Below are positions 35,232 through 43,997 of a stretch of DNA of 64,000 nucleotides, piece by piece. Made by a program: the position numbers and the translations under genes. This DNA comes from Alcanivorax sp. REN37 (GTDB lineage: Bacteria; Pseudomonadota; Gammaproteobacteria; Pseudomonadales; Alcanivoracaceae), in the NCBI RefSeq assembly GCF_041102775.1, contig NZ_JBGCUO010000001.1:1364001-1428000 (forward strand), given 5' to 3'. Each line of letters starts with the position of its first letter. The first letter of the stretch is position 1. The notes under the pieces are model-generated. The model saw nothing but the letters and a program-made list of their open reading frames with translations, had not been told where the DNA came from and did no database searches.

Positions 35232-36518
35232 ATGCAGGGATCTGCGGTGACATCCGAAGCGGTGCTGTTTTTCGACCGTCACGGAATCAGCAAAAGCATG
35301 CTCCATTCAGATTTTGAAGCCATCTTGGACGGCATGGTGGGCGTGCCTGAATATGCCGGCCAGGAATTGCGCTGTGTTTATGCCGTGGTGAACGGTCAGT
35401 TGCAGGCGCTGGCGTTGGTGCTGTTTCTGCTCGAGTTTGACGACGATGGCATGGCGGACCACCAGTGGAACCTGCCACTGCGCCATCTGGCCGAGCAGGC
35501 TCGCTCGGGGCCGGATATGGGCGCCGGGCCGATTCGGCTGGTGTGCCGCAGCCAGTGCCCAGTCAGTTGGCACCGTGACCAGCTGTGGGATCCGAGCATG
35601 GTACCGGGGCGCAATGACTTCATTTTCATCCGCGATAACCTGCGTGAGCGCGGCGAGAAGATGGGGCTGCACTTGGCCGCCACGCCGCCGCCGAACGAGG
35701 TCAATCCCGATGAGCGCCTCGCTCTGGCGCAACAGCTCAAAACCCTGCGCTTGCAGGTCCGCACGCTGACGGCCTCTCAGCAAGAAGAGCTGGCCAAAGC
35801 GCGCCTCGCCGGGCAGCAGCGAGAGGCCATTCTCAGCGCGCAGCTGGAAAAACTGCTGCATCAATTCAAGGCCCTGAAAGCCCAAAACCAAGCCCTGAAG
35901 GATCAGAACCAATCGCTGCGGGAACAGGCAGATGCGCTATCTCGGGCGCTTGCGGAGGCGTCTGCTGCCAGCCAATCGCGCGACCACGCGCTGGAATCGC
36001 TGCAGGAGCAGTACCGCCGCACCTTAGCGCAGCAGCTGGAGCAGGCGCGGGCCGAGTACCAAGAGCAGCTTCACACTTTGGAGCTGAGCTTGATCGAGCG
36101 TGAACAGCAGCTGGACAGTGCGCATCAGCAGGCGCAGTCCGCCAAGGAGGCGATGGCCGGGTCAGGTGCGAGCGTTCAGCAAACGCTGGAGCGACTGCAG
36201 CAGCAAGGCCTGCGTTTCATTGCGTTCCATGCCGGTGTCGGGCATGTGGCTGTTGCCGCGGGTGATCTGGCTTCCTATATGGATAATCCGCTGCGCTACG
36301 CCGCTGAAAAATGCTTGGTCAGCGAAAGCCACTACCGTGCTTGGCTTGACCACTACCAGCAGCCGGTGTGCCAAGCGCTTGGTGCCAATAATGCGCCTTG
36401 CGGGCAACGTATTCCCCGCATCGATCATCCGCAGCAATTCCGACCCCAAGATCCTCAGCAGGTCCAGTGTGCTAACTGCCAACCACCACTGATGGACAGC
36501 GCGTTGCGCTTCCGCTGA
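35232..36518 (+). CDS. Coiled-coil protein with C-terminal cysteine cluster, unknown function
   Basis: 428 residues. The N-terminal globular part (1-150) includes GRNDFIFIRDNLRERGEKMG. A long coiled coil (about 160-320) is rich in Gln, Glu, Leu and Ala. The C-terminal region (about 330-428) has CQALGANNAPCGQRI and VQCANCQ, a possible zinc-binding C-x-n-C...CxxC set. No signal peptide or membrane segment. The ATG at 35232 follows GGGAGGG. It precedes the cNMP-rhodanese gene by 80 nt. I do not know a function; similar proteins in pseudomonads are sometimes mislabelled as partitioning proteins. Confidence 0.6.
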   Translation: MQGSAVTSEAVLFFDRHGISKSMLHSDFEAILDGMVGVPEYAGQELRCVYAVVNGQLQALALVLFLLEFDDDGMADHQWNLPLRHLAEQARSGPDMGAGPIRLVCRSQCPVSWHRDQLWDPSMVPGRNDFIFIRDNLRERGEKMGLHLAATPPPNEVNPDERLALAQQLKTLRLQVRTLTASQQEELAKARLAGQQREAILSAQLEKLLHQFKALKAQNQALKDQNQSLREQADALSRALAEASAASQSRDHALESLQEQYRRTLAQQLEQARAEYQEQLHTLELSLIEREQQLDSAHQQAQSAKEAMAGSGASVQQTLERLQQQGLRFIAFHAGVGHVAVAAGDLASYMDNPLRYAAEKCLVSESHYRAWLDHYQQPVCQALGANNAPCGQRIPRIDHPQQFRPQDPQQVQCANCQPPLMDSALRFR

Positions 36519-36598
36519 GCCGCCGTTGGCACGAAAGCTGCTGTGCAGGCAGGACCGCTCGTACTGACGGGCGCGCCGGTTTTCAGAGAGGAAGTGTT

Positions 36599-37561
36599 GT
36601 GGACAGGTCCTTGTTGCAGGCTTTTGTGCCGCTGAATGCGTTGGAAGGCGAGGCGTTGGAGCGGCTGCTGGCGATCCAGCAGGTGGACGTCCATGCCGCT
36701 GGCACCGATCTGCTGACGTTATCCGGTCGTACACTGTACCTGCTGCAAGGCGAGGTGCTGCGTGATCAGGGTGACGGAGGCTGTCACCGCTTCGGGGCAG
36801 GAGATGCCCGATCCTGGCACCCGTTGGTGGGTGCCGATTGCCGCCAGTTAAAAGCGTTATCAGCCGTAACGGTGCTCAGTTTTGACAGCGAGCAGCTGGA
36901 TGCGGTGCTGTCGTGGTCGGAGGCCCAAACAACTCTGGCTATAACCGACCAGCCGGCTGTCGGCAGGGGTGGTTTGCTGCAGTGTCTGAGCGGTAAACAG
37001 CGCGCTGAACTGCTGCGCCATGCCCGCAGTATAGCGATGCCTGCCGGCGCGCCGGTGGTGACCGAAGGTGATCTGGCTGACAGTTTTTACCTGATCCAGT
37101 CCGGCCGTTGCACCGTGCAGGCGGGCGGGGCGCTGGTGGTGGAGCTGGGCGCCGGCGATAGCTTTGGCGAAGAGGGGTTGTTGAACCAATTGCCACGTAA
37201 TGCCTCAGTCACTATGGCCACTGATGGGGTATTGCTGATCTGGTCGCAACAGGACTTCGAGCGGCTGCTGAAGCAGTCGCTGGTGGTGGAACTGGCCACG
37301 CCGGAGGCCGAGCAAGCCGTAATTCAAGGGGCCCGGTGGCTGGATGTGCGTACGTTCGACGAATTCGGCACTGGTGCGCTGCCGGGTGCACTGCATGTGC
37401 CGCTCTCCCAGCTGCGACAAAAAACGCCATTACTTGAGAGCGATCGACCCTATTTGGTGTACTGCGATACCGGCCGTCGCAGCACCACAGCGGTGTTCCT
37501 GTTGCGTCAGGCGGGGTTGAATGCCCGCTTGTTGCGAGGCGGCTTGATGGCTCGGCAGTGA
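36599..37561 (+). CDS. Cyclic-nucleotide-binding domain fused to rhodanese domain
   Basis: 320 residues, GTG start after GAGAGGAAG. Residues 1-110 look like a degenerate cNMP fold. Residues 130-220 form a better one with VTEGDLADSFYLIQSGRCTVQ and LGAGDSFGEEGLLNQLPRNASVTM. Residues 235-320 are a rhodanese domain with DVRTFDEFGTGALPGALHVPL and active-site YCDTGRRST (Cys at the loop start). There is no DNA-binding helix-turn-helix, so it is not a Crp regulator. A sensor-type persulfide/sulfurtransferase role is inferred. It precedes nadK by 104 nt. Confidence 0.85.
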   Translation: MDRSLLQAFVPLNALEGEALERLLAIQQVDVHAAGTDLLTLSGRTLYLLQGEVLRDQGDGGCHRFGAGDARSWHPLVGADCRQLKALSAVTVLSFDSEQLDAVLSWSEAQTTLAITDQPAVGRGGLLQCLSGKQRAELLRHARSIAMPAGAPVVTEGDLADSFYLIQSGRCTVQAGGALVVELGAGDSFGEEGLLNQLPRNASVTMATDGVLLIWSQQDFERLLKQSLVVELATPEAEQAVIQGARWLDVRTFDEFGTGALPGALHVPLSQLRQKTPLLESDRPYLVYCDTGRRSTTAVFLLRQAGLNARLLRGGLMARQ

Positions 37562-37665
37562 TCGTTGGGAGCACTGCAATACAGCCTTGGCCCGACACTG
37601 GTATGATGCCGCCCTGACTGCGGAGGCATGGCTTCCGCCGGGAACATCGACCTACAGGGGTGATC

Positions 37666-38553
37666 GTGGCACGGGATGCATTCCGCAATATTGGCTTGGT
37701 GGCGCGCTCGCGCAGCGAGCAGGCGCTGTATTCCATTCGTCAGTTGATCCATCTGCTGCAAGCGCGCGGCTGCCATGTGGTGGTGGAAAAGTCCCTGCTC
37801 GCGGCGCTGGAAGCGCCGGAGTTGCAAGGCGGCAGCACCAAACAGATTCGTTCTTGTTGCGATCTGGTGATCGTGGTCGGCGGTGATGGTTCACTGCTCG
37901 GGGCAGGGCGGGCGTTTGCCGGCTCCGACGTGCCGTTGCTTGGTGTCAACCGCGGCCGACTTGGCTTCCTCACCGACATCCTGCCTTCGGAAATAGAAAC
38001 CCGCGTCAACCAAGTGCTGGACGGCAATTATGAGGTGGAATACCGCTTCCTGCTGGACATGCAGGTGCGCCGCGAAGGCACCTTGCTGACACAGGGGAGC
38101 GCACTCAATGATGTGGTGCTGCTGTCCGGCGACAGCGTGCACATGGTGGAATTCGAGCTGTTCATCGACAACCTGTTTGTCTACAAGCAGCGCTCCGATG
38201 GGTTGATCATTTCCACCCCCACCGGTTCCACCGCCTACGCGCTTGCCGGGGGTGGCCCGATCATGCATCCGCGCCTCGATGCGGTGGTATTGGTGCCGCT
38301 AAATCCTCATACCTTGACCAGCCGCCCGTTGGTGGTAGATGCCAACAGCGACATCCGTCTGCGCGTGACTACCCACCGGCTCAACCCACTGGTCAGCTGC
38401 GATGGGCAGGATGGTTTCCGGGTCCAGCTAAACGACGAAATCCGCATCACTAAGCTTCCGCAGCGGCTGAAATTGCTTCACCCGCCGGGGCACAACTTCT
38501 ATGAGGCATGCCGCTCCAAACTGGGGTGGAGCAACCGTCTGGGTGAACAATGA
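37666..38553 (+). CDS. nadK: NAD kinase
   Basis: Phosphorylates NAD to NADP. 295 residues with VIVVGGDGSLLGAGR (GGDG), GVNRGRLGFLTD and SDGLIISTPTGSTAYALAGGGPI, all diagnostic. Start GTG at 37666 (MARDAFRNIGLVAR) is preferred: AGGGG sits 5 nt upstream. A GTG at 37660 is the alternative. Followed by yeaC-like and pepN, the pseudomonad order. Confidence 0.96.
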   Translation: MARDAFRNIGLVARSRSEQALYSIRQLIHLLQARGCHVVVEKSLLAALEAPELQGGSTKQIRSCCDLVIVVGGDGSLLGAGRAFAGSDVPLLGVNRGRLGFLTDILPSEIETRVNQVLDGNYEVEYRFLLDMQVRREGTLLTQGSALNDVVLLSGDSVHMVEFELFIDNLFVYKQRSDGLIISTPTGSTAYALAGGGPIMHPRLDAVVLVPLNPHTLTSRPLVVDANSDIRLRVTTHRLNPLVSCDGQDGFRVQLNDEIRITKLPQRLKLLHPPGHNFYEACRSKLGWSNRLGEQ

Positions 38554-38587
38554 CGGCAGCACATGGTGCTGCCGGGGAGTGACAGCA

Positions 38588-38884
38588 ATGGACTCACCTT
38601 CTTTTTCCAGTTTTGAAGCGCTGGTCGACAGCATGAGCCGCGAGGTGTGGGAGAACATGCGCCGCGCGGTGGAGCTGGGCAAATGGCCGGATGGCCGGGT
38701 GCTCAGCGTCGAGCAACGGGCGCTCAGCCTGCAGGCGGTGCTGGCCTGGGAGGCCCGCAACCAAGTGCCGGAGCGAGAGCGAACCGGCCACGTGCCGCGC
38801 CCGGACTGCGAGTCCGACCACATCCATTCGCTGGAACAGATTTTGACGCTGCGCCCTGCCAAAGGAGATGACGACCATGCGTGA
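38588..38884 (+). CDS. DUF1315 (YeaC-like) protein
   Basis: 98 residues. MSREVWENMRRAVELGKWPDGRVLS and LSLQAVLAWEARN match the YeaC family, small cytosolic proteins of unknown function. Start ATG at 38588. It overlaps the 5' end of pepN by 8 bp, so translation is probably coupled. Confidence 0.85.
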   Translation: MDSPSFSSFEALVDSMSREVWENMRRAVELGKWPDGRVLSVEQRALSLQAVLAWEARNQVPERERTGHVPRPDCESDHIHSLEQILTLRPAKGDDDHA

Positions 38885-41483
38885 TGGTCAGGCCCGCGCC
38901 ATCCATTTGCAGGATTACCGCGCACCGGATTTCCGTGTCGAGCGTGTGGCACTGGATGTGGATTTGTATGAAGACCACGCCATAGTGCGTGCCACCTTGG
39001 CGATGCAGCGCAGCGGCGCGGCCGACGCGCCGTGCCGGTTAGATGGCGTTGGCTTAACACTGGAGCAGTTGCAGTTGGACGGCGCCGATTGGCCAAGCAC
39101 CCACTACCATTACGATGGTGAAGTGCTCACGCTGGAGGGCGTTCCGGACCGTTTCGTCTTAGCTACCGTGGTGCGTTTGGCGCCGCAGTTGAACACTGAG
39201 CTGGAAGGCCTGTACCGCTCTAATGGCATGTTTTGCACTCAATGTGAAGCGGAAGGCTTCCGCCGCATCACCTTCTATCCGGATCGGCCTGATGTGCTGA
39301 GCCGGTTTGTTACCACCGTGCGTGCCGATGCCGTGCGTTATCCGGTGCTGCTTTCCAACGGCAATCCGATTGCCCAAGGCGAGGAAGGCGGCCGCCATTG
39401 GGTGACTTGGGAAGATCCGTTCCCGAAGCCGAGCTACTTATTCGCGCTGGTAGCGGGTGACCTGTCCTGTCAGGAAGACCGCTATGTCACCGGTTCCGGC
39501 CGCGAGGTGGCACTGCGGTTGTACGCCGAGCCGCAGGACCTGGACAAGCTCGATCACGCTATGGCGTCTCTGAAGGCATCCATGTTGTGGGATGAGCAAG
39601 CCTACGGCCGAGAATATGACCTCGATATTTATATGATTGTCGCGGTGAGCCACTTCAACATGGGCGCCATGGAAAACAAGGGGTTGAATATTTTCAACAC
39701 CTCCTGCGTGCTGGCGCACCCGAAAACCACCACCGACGCCGGTTTTCAGCGGGTGGAGTCGGTGATCGCCCACGAGTACTTCCACAACTGGAGTGGCAAC
39801 CGCGTCACCTGTCGGGACTGGTTCCAGTTGAGCCTCAAAGAAGGCTTTACAGTATTCCGCGACCAATGCTTCTCAGCCGACATGAACTCCGCGGCGGTGA
39901 AGCGTATTGAAGACGTGGACATGCTGCGTGCCCATCAATTTCCGGAAGACCAAGGGCCGATGGCGCATCCGGTACGGCCGCAGTCATACCAGAAGATCGA
40001 CAACTTCTACACGCTGACGATTTACGAAAAAGGCGCCGAGATTGTTCGCATGCTGCACACCCTGCTGGGGGCGGATGACTTCCGCCGTGGCAGCGATCTG
40101 TACTTCGAGCGTTTTGATGGCCAAGCGGTGACCACCGATGATTTTGTGGCCTGCATGGCAGAGGTGTCTGGGCGTGATCTGGCCCAGTTCAAGCGCTGGT
40201 ACAGCCAGGCTGGCACTCCGCAGGTGACTGTTTCCGGTGAGTTGGAGGGCGGGCGTTATCGACTGTCGGTGCATCAACAGACACCGCCGACACCGGGCCA
40301 GCCCGATAAGCAGCCACTGCTGATTCCGCTACGGCTGGCGCTGCTGGATGGTGCCGGCCATCACCTGCCGCTCAACGCTCAAGGCGACACCGAATTACTG
40401 CTGGAGCTCACGGAGCCGCAACAGCAATGGGAGTTTGCGTTGCCGCCCGGAGTAGAGCGGGTGGTGCCATCATTGCTACGCGGTTTCTCCGCGCCGGTGA
40501 TGCTGGCTGGTGAAGATAGCGAGGCGGCACTGCGTCACCTGCTGACTCACGACGATGACGGTTTTTGCCGCTGGGATGCCGCTCAGCGCCTGTACCGCGC
40601 CGCCATCCTACGCTTGGTCGACGCGACCGGGCGTGCCGCAGAAGAAGCGGCTCAATTGGCGCCGGCAATGAAAGCGGTGTTGGCTGGTGCTGGGGAGGAT
40701 GCGGCCGCGGCCGCCTTGCTGCTGGCGCTGCCTTCCGCTACCCAACTGGCGGATTCCTTACCCGAGTTTGATATCGCCGCAGTACAGCAAGCTCATGACG
40801 CGCTGGCAGCAGCGCTCGGTCATGCACTGGCTACGGATTGGTGGCAGGTGTTGGAGCGCTGGGCACCGGTGGGTGAATACCAGCCAGTGGCCGCTGACAT
40901 CGGCGCTCGGGCGTTGTACCAGCAAGCGGCCTCCTACTTGGCGGCCACCGCCCAGCCGGAGATCGGTGACGTTATGGTGCGCCGCTTCGCTGAAGCGGAC
41001 AACATGACTGACCAGCTCGGTGCGTTGCGGCTGTTAGTTCATGAGCGCTTGCAGGGCGCTGACGCAGCGTTGGCAGATTTTGCGCGGCAATGGCAGCACG
41101 AGCCGCTGGTGATGGATCAGTGGTTTGGTGTGCAGGCCAGCGCGCCTTGGCAAACCGCCGCCGGTATTGAGGCGCTGTTGGAGGATGCAAGGTTCGACTG
41201 GGCGACACCCAATCGGGTGCGCTCGGTACTGGGGCAATTCAGCAATGCTAATGCGGTAGCCTTCCACCGTGCTGACGGCAGTGGTTATCGCCTGTTTGCT
41301 TCTGCATTGCAGCGTCTCGACCAGCTCAATCCGCAAATGGCCGCTCGCTTGGCGGGTGCTTGCGGCCGCCTTGGTCGCCTGCCGGCGGTTCAGCAACATG
41401 CGCTGCGCGAAGCGTTGCAGCAGCTGGTGCGACAGCCGCTGTCTGGCAACCTCGATGAGGTGCTGACGCGGATTCTTGCGTGA
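38877..41483 (+). CDS. pepN: Aminopeptidase N
   Basis: 868-residue M1 zinc metallopeptidase that removes N-terminal residues from peptides in the cytosol. It has substrate motif GAMENKG (from residue 263), zinc motif HEYFHNW (His299) and a downstream Glu, plus the EKGAEIVRMLHTLLG helix and the C-terminal ARM-like domain. Start ATG at 38877 lies 9 nt after AAGGAG; the ATG at 38868 is too close to it. It is followed by a strong terminator. Confidence 0.96.
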   Translation: MRDGQARAIHLQDYRAPDFRVERVALDVDLYEDHAIVRATLAMQRSGAADAPCRLDGVGLTLEQLQLDGADWPSTHYHYDGEVLTLEGVPDRFVLATVVRLAPQLNTELEGLYRSNGMFCTQCEAEGFRRITFYPDRPDVLSRFVTTVRADAVRYPVLLSNGNPIAQGEEGGRHWVTWEDPFPKPSYLFALVAGDLSCQEDRYVTGSGREVALRLYAEPQDLDKLDHAMASLKASMLWDEQAYGREYDLDIYMIVAVSHFNMGAMENKGLNIFNTSCVLAHPKTTTDAGFQRVESVIAHEYFHNWSGNRVTCRDWFQLSLKEGFTVFRDQCFSADMNSAAVKRIEDVDMLRAHQFPEDQGPMAHPVRPQSYQKIDNFYTLTIYEKGAEIVRMLHTLLGADDFRRGSDLYFERFDGQAVTTDDFVACMAEVSGRDLAQFKRWYSQAGTPQVTVSGELEGGRYRLSVHQQTPPTPGQPDKQPLLIPLRLALLDGAGHHLPLNAQGDTELLLELTEPQQQWEFALPPGVERVVPSLLRGFSAPVMLAGEDSEAALRHLLTHDDDGFCRWDAAQRLYRAAILRLVDATGRAAEEAAQLAPAMKAVLAGAGEDAAAAALLLALPSATQLADSLPEFDIAAVQQAHDALAAALGHALATDWWQVLERWAPVGEYQPVAADIGARALYQQAASYLAATAQPEIGDVMVRRFAEADNMTDQLGALRLLVHERLQGADAALADFARQWQHEPLVMDQWFGVQASAPWQTAAGIEALLEDARFDWATPNRVRSVLGQFSNANAVAFHRADGSGYRLFASALQRLDQLNPQMAARLAGACGRLGRLPAVQQHALREALQQLVRQPLSGNLDEVLTRILA

Positions 41484-41497
41484 GCGGGGCAAGATGG

Positions 41498-41525
41498 AAA
41501 AAGCGGCGCATGCGCCGCTTTTTTT
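41498..41525 (+). terminator. Intrinsic terminator after pepN
   Basis: A palindrome AAAAAGCGGCGCA/TGCGCCGCTTTTT with a T-run of seven, 15 nt after the stop; functional in both directions. Confidence 0.93.
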
Positions 41526-41946
41526 GTGCGTGTTTGCGCTCACCTATGTGGTGGCATCCGGAAACTAATTAAGCGCGGACGAGGTAGGTACAAAAGCGGA
41601 CAGCGATTAATGCATTTGACATTTAAAACCGTGCCAGTCTTCGCTGTCTCTTGGCTGATTGGCTAAACAACTGTTCTATAAGATGCTGTTCTAACTGTGT
41701 CTTTTATTTGCTGGTGTTACCGTTGATGTAACTTTATTTCACATCACCTGGGGTGGCCGAGTTAACAGAACACACCAGTCACCCACGCTGAGATGCCCTT
41801 TGTCTGGCGCTTTTGTGGCATTGCCTATGGGACTGGACACACCCCCATCCATTTCTGGTAAAAAGACTCGACGGCGAAACCCTTTTCGCTGCTCAGATAA
41901 TAAAAACGCGGACGCGTTGATAACAACGTCATCACGGAGTGCTCCA
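41526..41946. other. 420-bp leader region of the DUF1302 operon
   Basis: No gene seen. It contains a TTGGCT pair (41651, 41659), TATAAG (41677-41682), the direct repeat CTGTTCTA (41671 and 41686, period 15) and the inverted repeat TGATGT(11 nt)ACATCA (41724-41746). The elements suggest a regulated promoter; a clear -35/-10 pair with 17-base spacing is not evident. Confidence 0.4.
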
Positions 41947-43947
41947 ATGCACATTCAGAGTCTGTTGAAAAAACGCCTGCCCTGGGCAGTGGCGCTGGCC
42001 ACTGCTGCGCTGTCTTTTCCCGTTCATGCGTTTGAACTGCAATTTGATGAACCGGCACTGTCTGGTCGTTTAGATACTTCACTGAGTCTGGGTGCGCTGT
42101 GGCGTACAGAAAGCCGTGACCGGATGCTGGCGGCCACCGACGACATCGTTTACATGCAGATGAACGGTTATGGCACCCAGATCAACCGCAACGATGCCAA
42201 CAACAACTTCGATCCGGGGCTGGCGTCGTTGGTGGGCAAGATCACCTCCGAGCTGGCAGTGGACTTCAACGGGCAATACGGGGTGTTCCTGCGCGGCACC
42301 AGCTTCTACGACCACGTCATCATGGACTCCGGCCATGACGGCGGTCGCTTGATGCGCAGCGGGCCCAACCCAAGTCTGGGGGGCACCAACCGTTACGCTA
42401 CCTATTCCGACTACGCCAACAACGGCCTGGGTAGCCGCTTCAGCGATTCCGCGCGCCGCAACTCGGGCCAGCGATCACGCATGTTGGATGCCTACGTATG
42501 GGGCGAGTTCGATCTTGCCGACCGGCCGCTGATGGTGCGTGCCGGCCGTCAGGTGATCAACTGGGGTGAGGCGCTGTTCCTGCAGAACGGTATCAACTCG
42601 GCCAACTACATCGACTTGGCGGCGTTGCGTCAGCCCGGCGCCGAGATCAAAGAAGCGCTGCTGCCGCTCGGATCGCTGTACTTTTCCTATGGGCTGACCA
42701 GCAACCTGACTGCTGAAGCGTTCTATCAATGGGAGTGGAAAAACACTGAAGATGCGCCGGTCGGCACCTATTATTCCACTCATGACGCGTTTCCCGGCAA
42801 GGGCGCCGAACACGTTATTGTTGATGGCCGTTTGATCGCGCTGAGCGCCGGTGCTCCGCAGTTGGCCGATGCGTTTGCCCAGTACACGGCGCTGCGTTAC
42901 GGCAACGATTACGGTTTCGAAAACACTCAGGTGACGGTGGACCGCGGTCGCGATCGTGATGCCAAGGATCAAGGGCAGTTCGGTCTGGCGGCGCGCTACT
43001 TCTCCGATCGGCTCAACGGCACCGAGTTCGGTTTCTACTACACCCGCACCCACGCCAAGCTGCCGTATGTGGGCGCCCGGCTAGATCAGCTGATGATCGG
43101 TGGTGGCGCGGCGGCGACCGCACAGATGATCGACGACACTCAGTACAACATGGTGTACGGCGAAGACATCGACATGTTTGGCATGAGCTTCAGCGCCAAT
43201 ATCGGCACCGTGGCGTTGTCCGGCGAAGTGGCCTACCGGCCGAAGCAGCCGATCATCAACGAAGTGGGTGACAACCTGATCCAGAACCTGGCCAGCATTG
43301 CCGCCCAAGCTGGGCTGGCGGGACAGGCGCCGACGGTGAAGAACCTGACCTCCCACTGCGTGCGTGATCGCATCGGCGGCAGTTGCTTGAGCGCCGGCGA
43401 CGCGGTCCATGCCGGACAGATGTATTACTTCTATGAAGAAGCGAAGATGACCAACGTGTCGCTGGTCAGCATCTTCAACCTCGGGCCGCGACTGGGTACC
43501 GACGGCACCATGTTCATCATGGAGTTGGGTGCCGAGCATGCCGGCGGTCTACCGCGCCATGCGGCCGACGGCACCAAGCTGTATTACAGCTCCACCGCGG
43601 CAATCAACGAAACTGAGGCCCGTATCCAGAGCCCCAACAACGTCTACAGCACCTACCTTGACCGCTTCTCCTGGGGTTACCGCGCCGCACTGCGGGCGGA
43701 TTACAACAACGTCTTTGCTGGCGTGTCGATGCATCCGACGCTGACCTTTGCTCACGATGTGGAAGGCAACTCGGTGATGGGTGGCAACTTCATGGAAGAC
43801 CGCAAGGCGGCGACGCTGGGCGTTAACTTCGTCTATCGCAACAACCTTGAGGTGGGCGTGCAGGGCACCAGCTTCTGGGGCGCCGGCTACAGCAACAAGC
43901 TACGCGACCGTGACAATGCGTCGGTATCGGTGAAATACGCGTTCTAA
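41947..43947 (+). CDS. DUF1302 family outer-membrane beta-barrel protein
   Basis: 666 residues. The signal peptide (about 1-28: basic KKR, then PWAVALATAALSFPVHA) is followed by FELQFDEPALSGRLDTSLSLG. The mature part alternates short hydrophobic/aromatic strands with Asn/Gly/Asp-rich loops (e.g. RAGRQVINWGEALFLQNGIN, and TAEAFYQWEWKNTEDAP in part) and ends in VSVKYAF with terminal Phe, as outer-membrane barrels do. The family is often next to DUF1329 and RND genes. Start ATG at 41947 has GGAG 8 nt upstream. Likely a channel or lipid/hydrophobic-substrate receptor, by inference. Confidence 0.85.
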   Translation: MHIQSLLKKRLPWAVALATAALSFPVHAFELQFDEPALSGRLDTSLSLGALWRTESRDRMLAATDDIVYMQMNGYGTQINRNDANNNFDPGLASLVGKITSELAVDFNGQYGVFLRGTSFYDHVIMDSGHDGGRLMRSGPNPSLGGTNRYATYSDYANNGLGSRFSDSARRNSGQRSRMLDAYVWGEFDLADRPLMVRAGRQVINWGEALFLQNGINSANYIDLAALRQPGAEIKEALLPLGSLYFSYGLTSNLTAEAFYQWEWKNTEDAPVGTYYSTHDAFPGKGAEHVIVDGRLIALSAGAPQLADAFAQYTALRYGNDYGFENTQVTVDRGRDRDAKDQGQFGLAARYFSDRLNGTEFGFYYTRTHAKLPYVGARLDQLMIGGGAAATAQMIDDTQYNMVYGEDIDMFGMSFSANIGTVALSGEVAYRPKQPIINEVGDNLIQNLASIAAQAGLAGQAPTVKNLTSHCVRDRIGGSCLSAGDAVHAGQMYYFYEEAKMTNVSLVSIFNLGPRLGTDGTMFIMELGAEHAGGLPRHAADGTKLYYSSTAAINETEARIQSPNNVYSTYLDRFSWGYRAALRADYNNVFAGVSMHPTLTFAHDVEGNSVMGGNFMEDRKAATLGVNFVYRNNLEVGVQGTSFWGAGYSNKLRDRDNASVSVKYAF

Positions 43948-43955
43948 ACATCCCG

Positions 43956-43978
43956 GCGGCGCGGCAAGGCCGCGCCGC
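43956..43978. repeat. Intercistronic 10-bp GC hairpin between DUF1302 and DUF1329 genes
   Basis: GCGGCGCGGC, loop AAG, GCCGCGCCGC, 8 nt after the DUF1302 stop, followed by a short TTTT. Probably an mRNA-stabilising or partial-termination element that sets a higher level of the barrel protein. Confidence 0.6.
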
Positions 43979-43997
43979 TCAGTTTTCGGAGAGCGAC

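Noticed and set aside
38501-38587. Upstream start for the DUF1315 gene inside nadK
   Set aside because: The extra 29 residues are out-of-frame nadK sequence; ATG 38588 fits the family length.
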